DNA of 53,393 nt from a virus: the IMG/VR virus record IMGVR_UViG_3300031997_000012, positions 1-53,393 of that record. The stretch is one strand, 5' to 3'. The translations under genes were made by a program, and so were the position numbers. This document shows positions 28,787-37,856 of the stretch, piece by piece (within the stretch, counting starts at the first letter, position 1; each line of letters starts with the position of its first letter). The notes beneath the pieces were generated by a model. It had not been told where the DNA came from, did not search any database, and was given only the letters and a program-made list of their open reading frames with translations.

Positions 28787-30460
28787 TTAGACATTAATTA
28801 TACAGATAGTTCCTGCAGCTTTATTTCGATCTATAATTTGTTGAAGTCCTGAATACTGTCCTTGATTAGCAAACACACTGGTATCATAAACGTAACAGTT
28901 ATTTTCATAAATCGGCAATGAATCAATAATATCTCTTTTAGTAGGATCGTATGTTGACCAGGATCCGCAATAATGACCTCTGCAAGTTGCTCCTGCATAA
29001 ATTATGCTTGTACTGGTTGCTACTGGTAAATTAGTATAAGGTGCGGGTGGTGTAACAATCCTAATTCTTATCCAGTACAAGTTAGTCCCTGAATTTGGAA
29101 TATTATCCGTTTTATCATCGTCTAAAACCCAGTCATCCCAATTATTATAAATTGACCAATGTATTGAACCATCTAAAGAAAAAGCTGAAGTTAGATCATT
29201 GGGAGTAAATGCAATCCATGTTGTTCCGTTCCAATATTCAAAAATGAAATCGCCTCCAGCAGTTCCCTTTACTGATAAAATTGATTTAATACCGCTAAAT
29301 TGACAGGTATTCCCGACTAAAAAAGCATCACCTGTTTCTGGTACTGCTGGAAAAATAGAACCTAATCCAACTGAATTTAACGGGGTAAAAACAGATGTGG
29401 CAACATCAAAAGAATAACATTTACTTCCCGCAATTAAAAAATTAGTAGTTCCAGCTTTTACAAACAAACTACTTGGACGATCTTGATAAGGCATATTAAC
29501 ATAAAACTCATACGGCATTAATCCATTTGAATTTTGAGCATCCCAACCTGGTGCCGCAGGATATTCATATTCAGTAATGGTTGTTTTATCTGATTCTAAA
29601 TAATCTTTTGATAGTTGTAATAAAACAGCCTTTGTAGTTCTAGGCAATGTTATTTCTTTCATTATTCTAGCTCGATAAACATCGTCACTTTCATACCCAG
29701 CAAAAAGTAAAATTCTAGGAATTCCAAAATAAGATCCCCAATAATCTAACCAATAATCAGTAGCCGTAAGAAGGCATATTTGCAATATTGCATTATTATA
29801 GTTTTGACTATATCCCCAAAAATCAGTTATTGTTACAGTGTAAACTGTATCGAATTTTCCTGTATATGTACCGATAGATTCCACAATACCATAAGTTCCA
29901 GAATTTGCAGCATCTGCTACTGGATTGCCTACAACTCCCGTAGAAGAAATACAAGCTATAGTCCATTTGTCGCCTATTTTAACATTCCTTCCAGATATAT
30001 CAAAATTTATTTTAATTTTTGCTCCATAAGTCCCTACAGGAACCTCATCTATTCTTAAACCTGTGATAGAATCTATTAAAGAACTATACTGTCTAAACGA
30101 TGAGTAATCAAAAACATTATCAAATGATGAAGCAAGTACTGATCCTGTAACTGTCGGAGATCTCGACGTGTACGAAATTAACCCCGTTGGATATAAATAG
30201 CCTGGACATAATGAATTTCTACATCCCCCCGATTGCCAATTAGAAACATAAGGTTCTGACAAATAACCTAATCCTGGAGCTAATCCCACATATTCATCTG
30301 TATCTTTTTTCCACCTATCACATTCAGTTCCATTATCCCAAGGACAATCTCCCGATATCTCTCTAGAAACACATTGAAGTATAGTATACAATAAACCTAA
30401 AGGCACAGGTTTAAATACTTGTTGTGCCAATCCTTTTACTATCTTCTGAAATAGGTTCAC
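28787..30460 (-). CDS. Baseplate/tail protein, gpI-like
   Basis: A 557-residue protein directly downstream of the gpJ-like gene, the place of P2/Mu gpI (tail protein I). It contains LLFAGYESDDVYRARIMKEITLPRTTKAVLLQLSKDYL, of the kind that links the baseplate wedge to fibres (quoted here only in part: ESDDVYRARIMKEI). A conserved-looking cysteine-rich start (CVSREISGDCPWDNGTEC) is present. The rest is beta-rich with repeats of FWGY and YWNGTTWI. Role: wedge periphery and fibre attachment. The family assignment relies mainly on order. Confidence 0.65.
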   Translation of the reverse strand: MNLFQKIVKGLAQQVFKPVPLGLLYTILQCVSREISGDCPWDNGTECDRWKKDTDEYVGLAPGLGYLSEPYVSNWQSGGCRNSLCPGYLYPTGLISYTSRSPTVTGSVLASSFDNVFDYSSFRQYSSLIDSITGLRIDEVPVGTYGAKIKINFDISGRNVKIGDKWTIACISSTGVVGNPVADAANSGTYGIVESIGTYTGKFDTVYTVTITDFWGYSQNYNNAILQICLLTATDYWLDYWGSYFGIPRILLFAGYESDDVYRARIMKEITLPRTTKAVLLQLSKDYLESDKTTITEYEYPAAPGWDAQNSNGLMPYEFYVNMPYQDRPSSLFVKAGTTNFLIAGSKCYSFDVATSVFTPLNSVGLGSIFPAVPETGDAFLVGNTCQFSGIKSILSVKGTAGGDFIFEYWNGTTWIAFTPNDLTSAFSLDGSIHWSIYNNWDDWVLDDDKTDNIPNSGTNLYWIRIRIVTPPAPYTNLPVATSTSIIYAGATCRGHYCGSWSTYDPTKRDIIDSLPIYENNCYVYDTSVFANQGQYSGLQQIIDRNKAAGTICIINV

Positions 30461-30469
30461 AAAACCCCC

Positions 30470-32209
30470 CTAAACACTAATAGAAGTAGCCGTAACTGTC
30501 GTTTTTAACAAATCTGGTCTAATTACAGATCCACCAGGAACATAAATATCACCTACTCCCGGAACTGCTCCCATGTATAAAGCAGAAATAGTGCAATTTG
30601 CTATTGCTAAATCATAAGTTCCCATTATAAACTGATATAACTCAGCAACATATAAATCTTCGCCCAGTTTTTTAGTATTCAAAAAATCAATAATATTTTG
30701 CTGAACTTTTGAAGATATATCTGTAGCATCATAATTTTCATATACGAATAAAGTGACTGTAATAACCGGTTGCATTTTTGTTGGTGCGGATACTATAACA
30801 CTAATTCCACAAGCTCGGTATAACTCTACTGCACTCTCTACCATCGTTTTTAGCGAAGAACTTAAATCACCACTTCCATCATGACAATATAAATATACAT
30901 ATCCAAAACCAGGAGGAAGACTACACCAATCACCCGTTGGAGTCGTATCAAAAGAATGAGTATCAATATATCTTCGTAACCAAAATCTTAATAAACCATT
31001 TACACTACACATAGTCCAATCAGTAGGTGGAGTGAATGAAAAACACCCACTTTGAGTAAAAACATTAGTTTCATCTACAATACCAGTTAACTCAGTCCAT
31101 GCACCATTCCAATACTGTGTTCCAACTCCAGGATCTACGGATAGTACTCCAGGTGTAATCAAATGAAAATTTATATACGTAAAAATATCCTCTGCTCCAA
31201 TATATAACATATCTCCATTTACATCAGCCGGTGGAAATAAATTAACAGCAGAATCCCCTGGATTTCGCATGCCTAAAGAAATATCAGTGTACTTTGATGT
31301 CCCTGCCTGATACACTAGACATGTTGCACGAATATCATCTATAGCCTTAGCAGAAACTATTTCTGGAATTGTTAGAGCTGCATATTCTAAAGCATTTCTA
31401 GTTGCTCTAGTTAAAGAACCTATGTATTTTGCAAATCGTTCTTTTCTCTCAAAATCTGTTTCCTCTTCTCTACCATCAGAAAAAGCCGCCGGATTAGTAA
31501 CACTAATAATATTTGGTGTATTAGACTTTAGTAAAATAACAGAATCAGCTGCTACATTTCCCCCTATTCCTGCGGCTAAAGCTCTAACAGGAATATCTTT
31601 ATATAAAGCAATCGCTAAAAAATCACCTCCAGCTACAAAAGTAGCACTATTTGTTAAGGCTGCAAAATTAAGAGTATCATTAGGAAGTGTTGTAGTAGTA
31701 ATTGAAGTTACAACAGATTCTCCAAGAGGAGCCTCACTAGTTTTCTTTATAACAGAACCCACTACAATTCCAATAGTTACAAAGTTATCATGTGTTTGTA
31801 AATGAATTGCAGAACCGGAAACATCTACATGAGAAGAAAAAATTGGAATCACATCATCAGCTTGAGTCTCAAATAAAATCGAAGGTTCTGTATCCGTAGA
31901 AATCAGAACCCCCGAAGAAATTGTTACCTCAACTTCAGACCCTGTTTGCCTAGTAAATCTTACATTACCGGTTGACTTTTCTGCTGGATTTCTTGGAAAG
32001 TTGAATGCTCTATAAATTGCCTCTTCAATAGCCTCTTCGACTGCTTTTAAAAGTTGATAATACAACTCTTCCAACTCCAAAGCTACAGATTCTATTAATG
32101 TTCTAATAACTGAACCCACATTAAAATCCGTTACCTTATCTGTAGCAGAAGAGCACCAAGAAATCATTGAAGCTACTATACTGGAAAACTTTTTGGTTTG
32201 AAATGACAT
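30470..32209 (-). CDS. Baseplate J-like protein
   Basis: The 579-residue protein has the gpJ/gp47 pattern: a helical N-terminus (FNVGSVIRTLIESVALELEE), then GNVRFTR and a beta-rich central part, ETDFERKERFAKYIGSLTRA and a late VPGVGDIYVPGG. GpJ forms the baseplate wedge core in contractile-tail phages. It is upstream of gpI and downstream of a gp25-like gene, the conserved order. The length is larger than Mu gp47 (about 360), due to an inserted carbohydrate-like beta domain (about 310-430). Confidence 0.8.
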   Translation of the reverse strand: MSFQTKKFSSIVASMISWCSSATDKVTDFNVGSVIRTLIESVALELEELYYQLLKAVEEAIEEAIYRAFNFPRNPAEKSTGNVRFTRQTGSEVEVTISSGVLISTDTEPSILFETQADDVIPIFSSHVDVSGSAIHLQTHDNFVTIGIVVGSVIKKTSEAPLGESVVTSITTTTLPNDTLNFAALTNSATFVAGGDFLAIALYKDIPVRALAAGIGGNVAADSVILLKSNTPNIISVTNPAAFSDGREEETDFERKERFAKYIGSLTRATRNALEYAALTIPEIVSAKAIDDIRATCLVYQAGTSKYTDISLGMRNPGDSAVNLFPPADVNGDMLYIGAEDIFTYINFHLITPGVLSVDPGVGTQYWNGAWTELTGIVDETNVFTQSGCFSFTPPTDWTMCSVNGLLRFWLRRYIDTHSFDTTPTGDWCSLPPGFGYVYLYCHDGSGDLSSSLKTMVESAVELYRACGISVIVSAPTKMQPVITVTLFVYENYDATDISSKVQQNIIDFLNTKKLGEDLYVAELYQFIMGTYDLAIANCTISALYMGAVPGVGDIYVPGGSVIRPDLLKTTVTATSISV

Positions 32210-32218
32210 AGAATCTCC

Positions 32219-33757
32219 TTAAACTACTAGTGAAACTGGAACTGAGCTCGATTGATTAACCGGAATTGCATCAAAACTAAGACCAATCATATCGCCTGAA
32301 ATTTCCATTAAAAAAGATTTAATGGATGCAATCCTTGGATCCAATAAACATGCATCTTTAATATCTACCTTAATCACATCTTGCCAAGTTTTAGAACTTT
32401 TTTTGCCAATATATGCGTATAAATAAGTTCCATATTCAGGATGATATGTGTAAAAACGTTTATTAGTAACTATTCTATTTCCTAATGCCTGAACTAGATT
32501 ATGAATACCAAAAGTTCGTTTTAAATCTAAACCTTGTTCACTACTGGAATCCAATTCTCCGTCTTTAATGTATAAGTCAATACCAAACAATGCTTCATAG
32601 TCTTTTTTTGCGTTAACTACCGTTGATACAGTCATACTTTCAGTTTTAGGAACCATTATAATATCACCAGGTTTTGCTACTTTCCAATTTTTACCGCCAG
32701 AAGTATTTGAAATATTAGAAATTTTCGTTATCTTTCCAGTCAAATCTGAATCTATTCCCACAATAGAACCTACACCTACATTTCCAATTTCTCCTGAAAG
32801 AACAGCTCTAACCGGAACATCAACATATTCCTTACCTATGGATAAAGTAGTAGTTGCAGTAGTTTTAAAATCTATTTGTCTTGTTCCTTGAAATTCAGGA
32901 ACCCAAACTTCTCTTCCAACCGTTATAACAATATCAGGTAAATAGGACAAATTTCTATAAAATCTAACGAATCCGGTAGCTTTTACCTCTTTTTCAAATT
33001 CCTCAGATACAAAAAATGGATATTCTAATTCATTATATAGAGCAATTAATTTCCATTGAGAAGCTTTTCCATAAACATCTAATGCTATTCTTTCCAAATT
33101 ATCATCAGATTTAACTGTTCTACCAACAGCAGCATACAATCTTATAGTATTCTGAACTGAACTTGACTTAACATAGTAATCTATTACAACTGCATCATTA
33201 GGAACAGATGTCAAAAAAACTGTTCTTCCAGAATAAGATTTTAAATAGTTAAGACCTAAACGAGCTATATCAGTAGATAGGTAAACACCAGAAACTCTAG
33301 TTGGTTCTTCTCTTATTAATAAGGAAGTCTGTGGAACGGAAAAAGATTGCATTGAAAATCTTTCTATAGGAAGCTGTGCCGTAGCTGTAAAACTATTATT
33401 AGTATCTGCGACAGAAGCTGGTAAAACACCTAAAGTCGTTCCGCAGTTACTAGCTCCATCAAATAAATCAGGATTTGTAAATCCCTTAAATACTGCACTA
33501 GGAAGTGCTTTAAACCCACACAAAATATTTCTAAATGATCGAACTAGTGCATGAGGAGGATATCTAAATGAACATAGAGTATCTATCATATCACTCATTG
33601 TTATAGTCAAATTTCTAGCATTACTATAAGAATATGGCACAAAAGAAGAAGTTTTATTAGAATACTCTCTAAGAGCATCGATTAAACTTCTAATTTGTAA
33701 AACCACTGATTTTGCAGATATGTTTGATTCTGAAACTGAATCGTAAAAATTCAACAA
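32219..33757 (-). CDS. Baseplate wedge protein, LysM plus gp25-like
   Basis: The 512-residue protein combines a LysM-like DNLERIALDVYGKASQW segment (about 220-250) with a C-terminal gp25/W-like part (LKRTFGIHNLVQALGNRIVT, then a Pro/Tyr-rich YHPEYGTYL and KVDIKDACLLDPRI). GpW/gp25 belongs to the lysozyme-like baseplate wedge. The fusion with a long N-terminal beta region is unusual but fits the next genes (gpJ, gpI). It should connect hub to wedge and initiate sheath polymerisation. Confidence 0.7.
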   Translation of the reverse strand: MLNFYDSVSESNISAKSVVLQIRSLIDALREYSNKTSSFVPYSYSNARNLTITMSDMIDTLCSFRYPPHALVRSFRNILCGFKALPSAVFKGFTNPDLFDGASNCGTTLGVLPASVADTNNSFTATAQLPIERFSMQSFSVPQTSLLIREEPTRVSGVYLSTDIARLGLNYLKSYSGRTVFLTSVPNDAVVIDYYVKSSSVQNTIRLYAAVGRTVKSDDNLERIALDVYGKASQWKLIALYNELEYPFFVSEEFEKEVKATGFVRFYRNLSYLPDIVITVGREVWVPEFQGTRQIDFKTTATTTLSIGKEYVDVPVRAVLSGEIGNVGVGSIVGIDSDLTGKITKISNISNTSGGKNWKVAKPGDIIMVPKTESMTVSTVVNAKKDYEALFGIDLYIKDGELDSSSEQGLDLKRTFGIHNLVQALGNRIVTNKRFYTYHPEYGTYLYAYIGKKSSKTWQDVIKVDIKDACLLDPRIASIKSFLMEISGDMIGLSFDAIPVNQSSSVPVSLVV

Positions 33758-33766
33758 TGACCTCCA

Positions 33767-34447
33767 TTACATTGGAATGTATTTATATTTTTCGTCGCCC
33801 ATGCTTCTTTCTTCTAACATCATTTGATACTGTTCTTCGGTTTCAGGTTGAATTTCCATAGAGTCTAATTCATACTCTGTTGCTGTTGCAATATCCATAA
33901 CTCTTTCTTCTGGATTTAATAGTGCATTATCCATCTTAATTTGATTCTGATCTAGTACTAAATTTGAACCTTTTGTTCCACACTCTCTAATACAGGTAAT
34001 AGCAATATTAAACTGATAAAGCAAAGATCGTCCAACAGATCTCAGTAATTGAAAATTATTAACAATTATTTCATAAAATTCAGAATCAGCAAAGTTAAAC
34101 AAATACAAAATATGATCTTTTGGATCAATCTTACTATTGGTTGTCCAATCTCTGATTAACGTTCTTAAGTTCAAAAATTGATCATGTCCAGATAATTCTT
34201 CACTACCTACTTTTCTACTTTTAAATCCAGTAATGCCTTTTATGGATATAGTTCTTATGCCCTGACCAAAATAATCTACAAAAGCACCACCTTTAGTTTG
34301 GGTTACAGATATTCTTGTTGGTTCCGTCTGAGAAAATTCTTCCGGATTTATAAACAGCTCTACTTCTTTTCTAGAACCTGCACTAACCTGATCATAAACA
34401 AACATAAAATGTTTACTTAGTGTTTTTTTAAGTTCGACGTAATCCAA
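33767..34447 (-). CDS. Baseplate/tail protein (226 aa)
   Basis: Includes FINPEEFSQTEPTRISVTQT, a GGAFVDYFGQGIRTISIKGITG segment (only partly quoted here) and HDQFLNLRTLIRDW, matching the beta-rich tail protein that often carries a LysM domain in Bacillus-type (XkdP) and related contractile phages. The LysM itself is absent here and present in the next protein, so the two may correspond to a split or rearranged hub-associated pair. Probable location is the baseplate hub/tube junction. Confidence 0.6.
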   Translation of the reverse strand: MDYVELKKTLSKHFMFVYDQVSAGSRKEVELFINPEEFSQTEPTRISVTQTKGGAFVDYFGQGIRTISIKGITGFKSRKVGSEELSGHDQFLNLRTLIRDWTTNSKIDPKDHILYLFNFADSEFYEIIVNNFQLLRSVGRSLLYQFNIAITCIRECGTKGSNLVLDQNQIKMDNALLNPEERVMDIATATEYELDSMEIQPETEEQYQMMLEERSMGDEKYKYIPM

Positions 34448-34458
34448 TTAAAATTCTC

Positions 34459-35379
34459 CTAAAAAATAGCATTTTTTGCATGAATAGAACTTTTTATTTT
34501 TCCTTGTGCTGCTCTACTGGCAGAATCTAAAAATCCTGCCGCGTCATTAATTGAAGACTGAGCAGTTAAAACATCATCAAATAAAGCTTCAAGACTAGCA
34601 TCTAAAGCTATTAATGTACTATCAACCAAAGACTGCGCATTATCTAAACTAATAGTAACCGTATCAACTCCTGTTTGAAGAAGTGTAGAAATATCATCTG
34701 GAATTGTTAAAAGTTCTGCAGCCTGAATATTAGCCAGATCACTTGATACCACGGCAATACCTTCTTGAAGTTGTGTCAGTATATAAGCTGGATCACCTGC
34801 TATAACAGCCGAATCATATAACGCTTGTGCAGATACTTCATTCGCCAATGCCGTAATTTCTCCAGCAGCCAGAGAAGCAGAAATAGTAACAAGATTATCA
34901 GTAGAATTTACAGTAGTTAATAAAGATTGCACATTATTAGAAACAGACTGAATAGAATCCATTCCACTAACTAATCTACCGGTAGCACCGGTTGGATCAA
35001 ATCCCGCCACTGCATTATTAAGAACTGTTTGAGCATCTGTCAAAACAGTTGTTACTGAACTTAATGCATCTGTTATAACCGTAGAATTAAATGGAATTGC
35101 TGAAAGAGATTCCATAGCCTTTTTCAATCCTATGTTTTTAAAATCTAAAGCAACACCTGTAACATCCAGTAAATTTTGAAAATTGGAGGCTCCTGTATAA
35201 ATATCCAACAATTTTGGAATAGATAAGATTTTAGCTTTCATTAAAATATTCATAGATACAACATCTTTAGCAAGCGAACTTAAACAAGAAGCTAACGAAG
35301 CTGTTTCTGACTCTAAAGTTTTGACTCTTGCGCTTAATGTTTGTAAATGTGTATTAAGTTCTCCAGTAGAAAGTGCCAT
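34459..35379 (-). CDS. Helical tail protein (306 aa)
   Basis: Almost entirely helical, Ala/Ser/Thr/Leu-rich, opening with a coiled coil (LNTHLQTLSARVKTLESETA). No cysteine pairs or catalytic motif. It starts immediately at the stop of the spike gene and ends just before the 226-residue baseplate gene. A structural or assembly role in the baseplate is likely by position; no family recognised. Confidence 0.5.
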   Translation of the reverse strand: MALSTGELNTHLQTLSARVKTLESETASLASCLSSLAKDVVSMNILMKAKILSIPKLLDIYTGASNFQNLLDVTGVALDFKNIGLKKAMESLSAIPFNSTVITDALSSVTTVLTDAQTVLNNAVAGFDPTGATGRLVSGMDSIQSVSNNVQSLLTTVNSTDNLVTISASLAAGEITALANEVSAQALYDSAVIAGDPAYILTQLQEGIAVVSSDLANIQAAELLTIPDDISTLLQTGVDTVTISLDNAQSLVDSTLIALDASLEALFDDVLTAQSSINDAAGFLDSASRAAQGKIKSSIHAKNAIF

Positions 35380-36176
35380 TAACTCCCCGTATGAACAATC
35401 TTTTTTGCTTTATCTGTTAAAATTCCAACAATTGTATTCGTTTCGTCTCCACCTACATCTCTCACAATATCTCCATCAATAGTTTCGGTAAGATTTCCAT
35501 GAATAGTTCTAACAACATTCCCAACAATATGCTCAGTAACATCTCCATCTGGATTTACCATAAGAGTATTTCCTGAAGGATGTGAAATGTAAACGTATGG
35601 AGCAGGATCTGCTTCTTTACTAACAGGATTAAATCTATTAAATGGTCTAAGCTTAGTATCCCAATTTGTGATAGTTGTTAAATCACAATCTTTTCCAATT
35701 TTAATAAATAAACCACTAGGATGACTAATTTCTATCTGTCCATCCTGATCTATTCTAGAATAAACATTTGACTTATGCTTAAACAAATACTGACTTCCAT
35801 CTTTATTACCTGGCTGGTCATCTCTTCCACAAAGCGATTCATTTTCTTCTGGAAATAAAAATCCCAAAACAACTGGTCTTAAAATAGATCCACCTAAAAA
35901 TCCAACAACAGCAAATACATCCCATTCATCTTGCCTTGCGGAGGATGAAGGTAAATCTTTATCAAGCATATTTTTAGCATATTTAGAAATTGGTAAGTTT
36001 GTGATGCCATGGGATGAACTTGCATAAGGAGTCAATACTTGAACGTCTGTCAATTTAGAACCATCCATAAGTAATACATCCACCATATTTGCTTCCGAAT
36101 GAACATCATAAACCTTACCCATTGTAAGGCCACTAAATCTATTAAACTCTGTATAAGTAAGTGCTGTTTGTACCAA
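35379..36176 (-). CDS. Baseplate spike, gpV-like
   Basis: The 265-residue protein has an N-terminal OB-fold-like part (GKVYDVHSEANMVDVLLMDG), a middle domain, and a C-terminal run of short beta repeats (VTEHIVGNVVRTIHGNLTE, then TIDGDIVRDVGG). That is the signature of the triple beta-helix of P2 gpV / T4 gp5 spikes. It punctures the outer membrane or cell surface during injection. It is next to the gpD-like hub, as expected. Confidence 0.85.
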   Translation of the reverse strand: MVQTALTYTEFNRFSGLTMGKVYDVHSEANMVDVLLMDGSKLTDVQVLTPYASSSHGITNLPISKYAKNMLDKDLPSSSARQDEWDVFAVVGFLGGSILRPVVLGFLFPEENESLCGRDDQPGNKDGSQYLFKHKSNVYSRIDQDGQIEISHPSGLFIKIGKDCDLTTITNWDTKLRPFNRFNPVSKEADPAPYVYISHPSGNTLMVNPDGDVTEHIVGNVVRTIHGNLTETIDGDIVRDVGGDETNTIVGILTDKAKKIVHTGS

Positions 36177-36184
36177 GGATTATT

Positions 36185-37846
36185 TCACCTAGTTGCTGAT
36201 ATTCTACCTGTTGCCTCACCTACATTACCTGTTGCGTTACCTTTTTTATGCTTTACCCAAGTAGGTTTAGACTTAGATAAGGTTGTATTTGTAGTTTTAG
36301 TCTTTTTAGTTATTTGGGTTATATCCTTAGGATCTGCCATAATACTAGGTCTTGATTTCATAGTAACAAGAGCGCTTACATCTGATCTCCCTATTCCGCC
36401 AAAATAATACCTATTTAATCTCTCTGATACGGGATGTTCCCAATCATTATATGCCGAAATTTCTTCTGTGCCGACTAAACCACCTTTTTCTTTTGTTGGT
36501 TGACCTCTTTTTATTCCAAGAGTTGTTCTGAAACTTTGCAATGTAACGTAACTATGGGAAACATTTTCTATATAATACTCCATACCATCGTCCTTATTTA
36601 CAACATAAATACCTATAATAGCTTCATTATTTCCTAATATATCCATACTTCCAGTTAATAGATGTTCGTTATGCAAAAACCATGCTACAGCAGTTCTATT
36701 TCGTTCTATTCCATGTTGAACAAAGGCTGGAACCAGAACTTCTTTTTCATAATTTTTTCCTCTAGAATTGCGCTGACCATAGTCTAAATTTACAAAGGTA
36801 GTAGTCATCTCAAGTTTTCTAAATCCATATTTTCCAATATAAGCAGGTAATGTCGGATCAATCTGAAAAAATGGATTTTCACTGTCTTGAGGTTGGCCTC
36901 GATTAGTACTTAAACATACCCCTCTAAAACTCTCCTTAGATAGAAGCGCTAATGTCGGCATTGTAATATAGTAATTAAAAATTTCATCCTGATTTTTAGC
37001 TACATTAATTGATACAAGATCATTATTTGAAATTTCTAAAGATTTTGGATAAAAAATACTGTCCTGAAGAAAGGTTTCAACCGATTTGTGATAATTTCCT
37101 TTTGCGTCTTTTAATCTAGAAGGCCTGAGAACTAACCATGACATATCAAGCCCATCATATACAAATAACTCATGAAATGGCTTATCTAAATACTGTTGAA
37201 AAGAATTCCAGAAAGTGCCCTCGTATCCCATAAGATGAAACAAATTCGTTTTATCTTCAGGATACATACTATCAGCGGCAAAACCAAGTTTAGTCCTTAA
37301 TGGAACTCCATTAAAGGTAACATCTACACATTCCTTAAATCTATCCGAAATAAAATCAAAAGCCCCTGCTGCATCTACCGATACTGGAAAATCACGCTTC
37401 CAGGCTAAAACAGTTAAAATTGCAGCTAAAGCATCATCCTGTCCCATTTCTGGGATATAGTAAATATTATGCTTCGTTAACAACGATCCTAAATCAGAAC
37501 CATTAATTGTTATAGTTCTCTGAGGTTCATTATTTTCAAAACTTTCTTGTTTTGTTACGGAATCAATAAGCCCTCTCATTACAACTTTACTTTCAGTATT
37601 GTTAATTCCATTAAACTCTATTTCTACGTAATCATGTGCATCTAACTTATTAAACCAGGTTCTTCCCTTTGAATCTAAATTTGGTACAAATGTTATTGTA
37701 AAGCTGCCTGCTGGATTCATCAAACTTTTGTTGGTACTTATAGACAAAATATCAGAATTAGAATCTCCAATCGCTGAAACAAAATTGAATTTCATTTCAT
37801 CTGTATAAATCGTAACCTTAGATGTTGGAGAACCCTGTGTTATCAA
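36185..37846 (-). CDS. Baseplate hub protein, gpD/gp27-like
   Basis: The 553-residue protein begins with a beta-barrel typical of tube/hub proteins (SITISTNKS-type front: ILSISTNKSLMNPAGSFTIT), then VVMRGLIDSVTK and QRTITINGSDLGSLL, a common feature of gpD-like hubs. It then has a globular part and ends basic. It sits between the tape measure and the spike. It connects the tail tube to the spike as a trimer. The length is longer than P2 gpD (about 390), due to a C-terminal extension. Confidence 0.75.
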   Translation of the reverse strand: MITQGSPTSKVTIYTDEMKFNFVSAIGDSNSDILSISTNKSLMNPAGSFTITFVPNLDSKGRTWFNKLDAHDYVEIEFNGINNTESKVVMRGLIDSVTKQESFENNEPQRTITINGSDLGSLLTKHNIYYIPEMGQDDALAAILTVLAWKRDFPVSVDAAGAFDFISDRFKECVDVTFNGVPLRTKLGFAADSMYPEDKTNLFHLMGYEGTFWNSFQQYLDKPFHELFVYDGLDMSWLVLRPSRLKDAKGNYHKSVETFLQDSIFYPKSLEISNNDLVSINVAKNQDEIFNYYITMPTLALLSKESFRGVCLSTNRGQPQDSENPFFQIDPTLPAYIGKYGFRKLEMTTTFVNLDYGQRNSRGKNYEKEVLVPAFVQHGIERNRTAVAWFLHNEHLLTGSMDILGNNEAIIGIYVVNKDDGMEYYIENVSHSYVTLQSFRTTLGIKRGQPTKEKGGLVGTEEISAYNDWEHPVSERLNRYYFGGIGRSDVSALVTMKSRPSIMADPKDITQITKKTKTTNTTLSKSKPTWVKHKKGNATGNVGEATGRISATR

Positions 37847-37856
37847 GATTTAAACC

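Noticed and set aside
36099-36407. Hydrophobic plus-strand ORF near the spike/hub junction
   Set aside because: Runs across two well-supported minus-strand genes; hydrophobicity is a by-product of antisense codons.
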